Assembly (NCBI RefSeq): GCF_014773395.1
Contig: NZ_JACXAF010000003.1
Location: 248,001 to 312,000 of the forward strand
Direction: 5' to 3'
DNA: 64,000 nt
Source: Neiella litorisoli
GTDB lineage: Bacteria; Pseudomonadota; Gammaproteobacteria; Enterobacterales; Neiellaceae
Part shown: positions 63,984 to 64,000 of the stretch, piece by piece
Position numbering within the stretch: position 1 is the first letter of the stretch
Layout of the letters: each line of letters starts with the position of its first letter
The notes under the pieces: generated by a model
What the model saw: only the letters and a program-made list of their open reading frames with translations
The model's database searches: none
What the model was told of the DNA's origin: nothing
Program-made: the position numbers and the translations under genes

Positions 63984-64000
63984 TGCAGCAGTCTTCGGCA
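63983..64000 (+). CDS. Start of probable RND efflux pump, truncated by window
   Basis: ATG shares one base with the adaptor stop (TAATG); only six codons, MQQSSA, are inside the window. Identity as the RND permease is inferred from the usual adaptor-pump order. Confidence 0.5.

Overview
This window looks like chromosome from a marine gammaproteobacterium of the Alteromonadales (Shewanella/Ferrimonas/Neiella-type). The clues are family-level: a yejM-yejL-yejK block, an rpmF-plsX-fabHDG-acpP-fabF-pabC-mltG-tmk-holB block, nagZ-ycfP-ndh, a DUF3718 secreted protein, a PEP-CTERM protein, a large TonB receptor and a histidine leader peptide of enterobacterial style. Genus cannot be fixed from the sequence alone. 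Most of it is ordinary, tightly packed chromosome in which genes overlap by 1-14 bases and intrinsic terminators are clear.

Layout. (1) 1-5097: right end of an integrated element with an HK97-type head and packaging module in the order protease, portal, connector, HNH, TerS, TerL, then about 850 bases with a tiny ORF, hairpins and a 12-base tandem repeat, stopping at the 3' end of tRNA-Pro(GGG). No tail gene follows TerL; the order and position recall capsid-forming phage-inducible islands. (2) 5256-8400: envelope regulator YejM/LapC, YejL and nucleoid protein YejK. (3) 8827-13826: malEFGK maltose/maltodextrin ABC importer, ending in a strong terminator. (4) 14009-21234: TPR-GGDEF cyclase, duplicated pterin synthase-like protein, M23 and M61 peptidases, HinT, an Mpo1-like protein and a Maf pyrophosphatase. 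(5) 21375-35353: fatty-acid, ribosomal and division-related housekeeping block, whose broad order (pabC-mltG-tmk-holB ... nagZ-ycfP-ndh) matches E. coli. (6) 35591-39493: HDOD protein, an atypical pyruvate kinase, a PEP-CTERM protein and a small unknown protein. (7) 39547-49223: histidine biosynthesis, with a HisL attenuator in front of hisGDCBHA, but with hisF-hisIE split off by an unknown membrane gene, purC and a divergent DUF3718 gene. (8) 49426-52318: small unknown protein, Kdo/RIO-like kinase, a 270-base MITE-like element, TspO and an amine-oxidase-like flavoprotein. (9) 52400-62632: DUF5916 outer-membrane protein, then a probable cyanophycin-use locus: secreted cyanophycinase facing a TonB receptor, a YfcC-type carrier and an isoaspartyl dipeptidase. 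(10) 62895-64000: RND efflux adaptor and the first bases of its pump.

The most interesting items are the cyanophycin locus, in which exported depolymerase, outer-membrane uptake, inner-membrane carrier and beta-aspartyl dipeptidase together could turn multi-arginyl-poly-aspartate into Asp and Arg, with a dipeptidase whose expected metal ligands are altered; the head-only packaging island at tRNA-Pro; the split his operon; and the IS630-type MITE with a second solo end at the his breakpoint.
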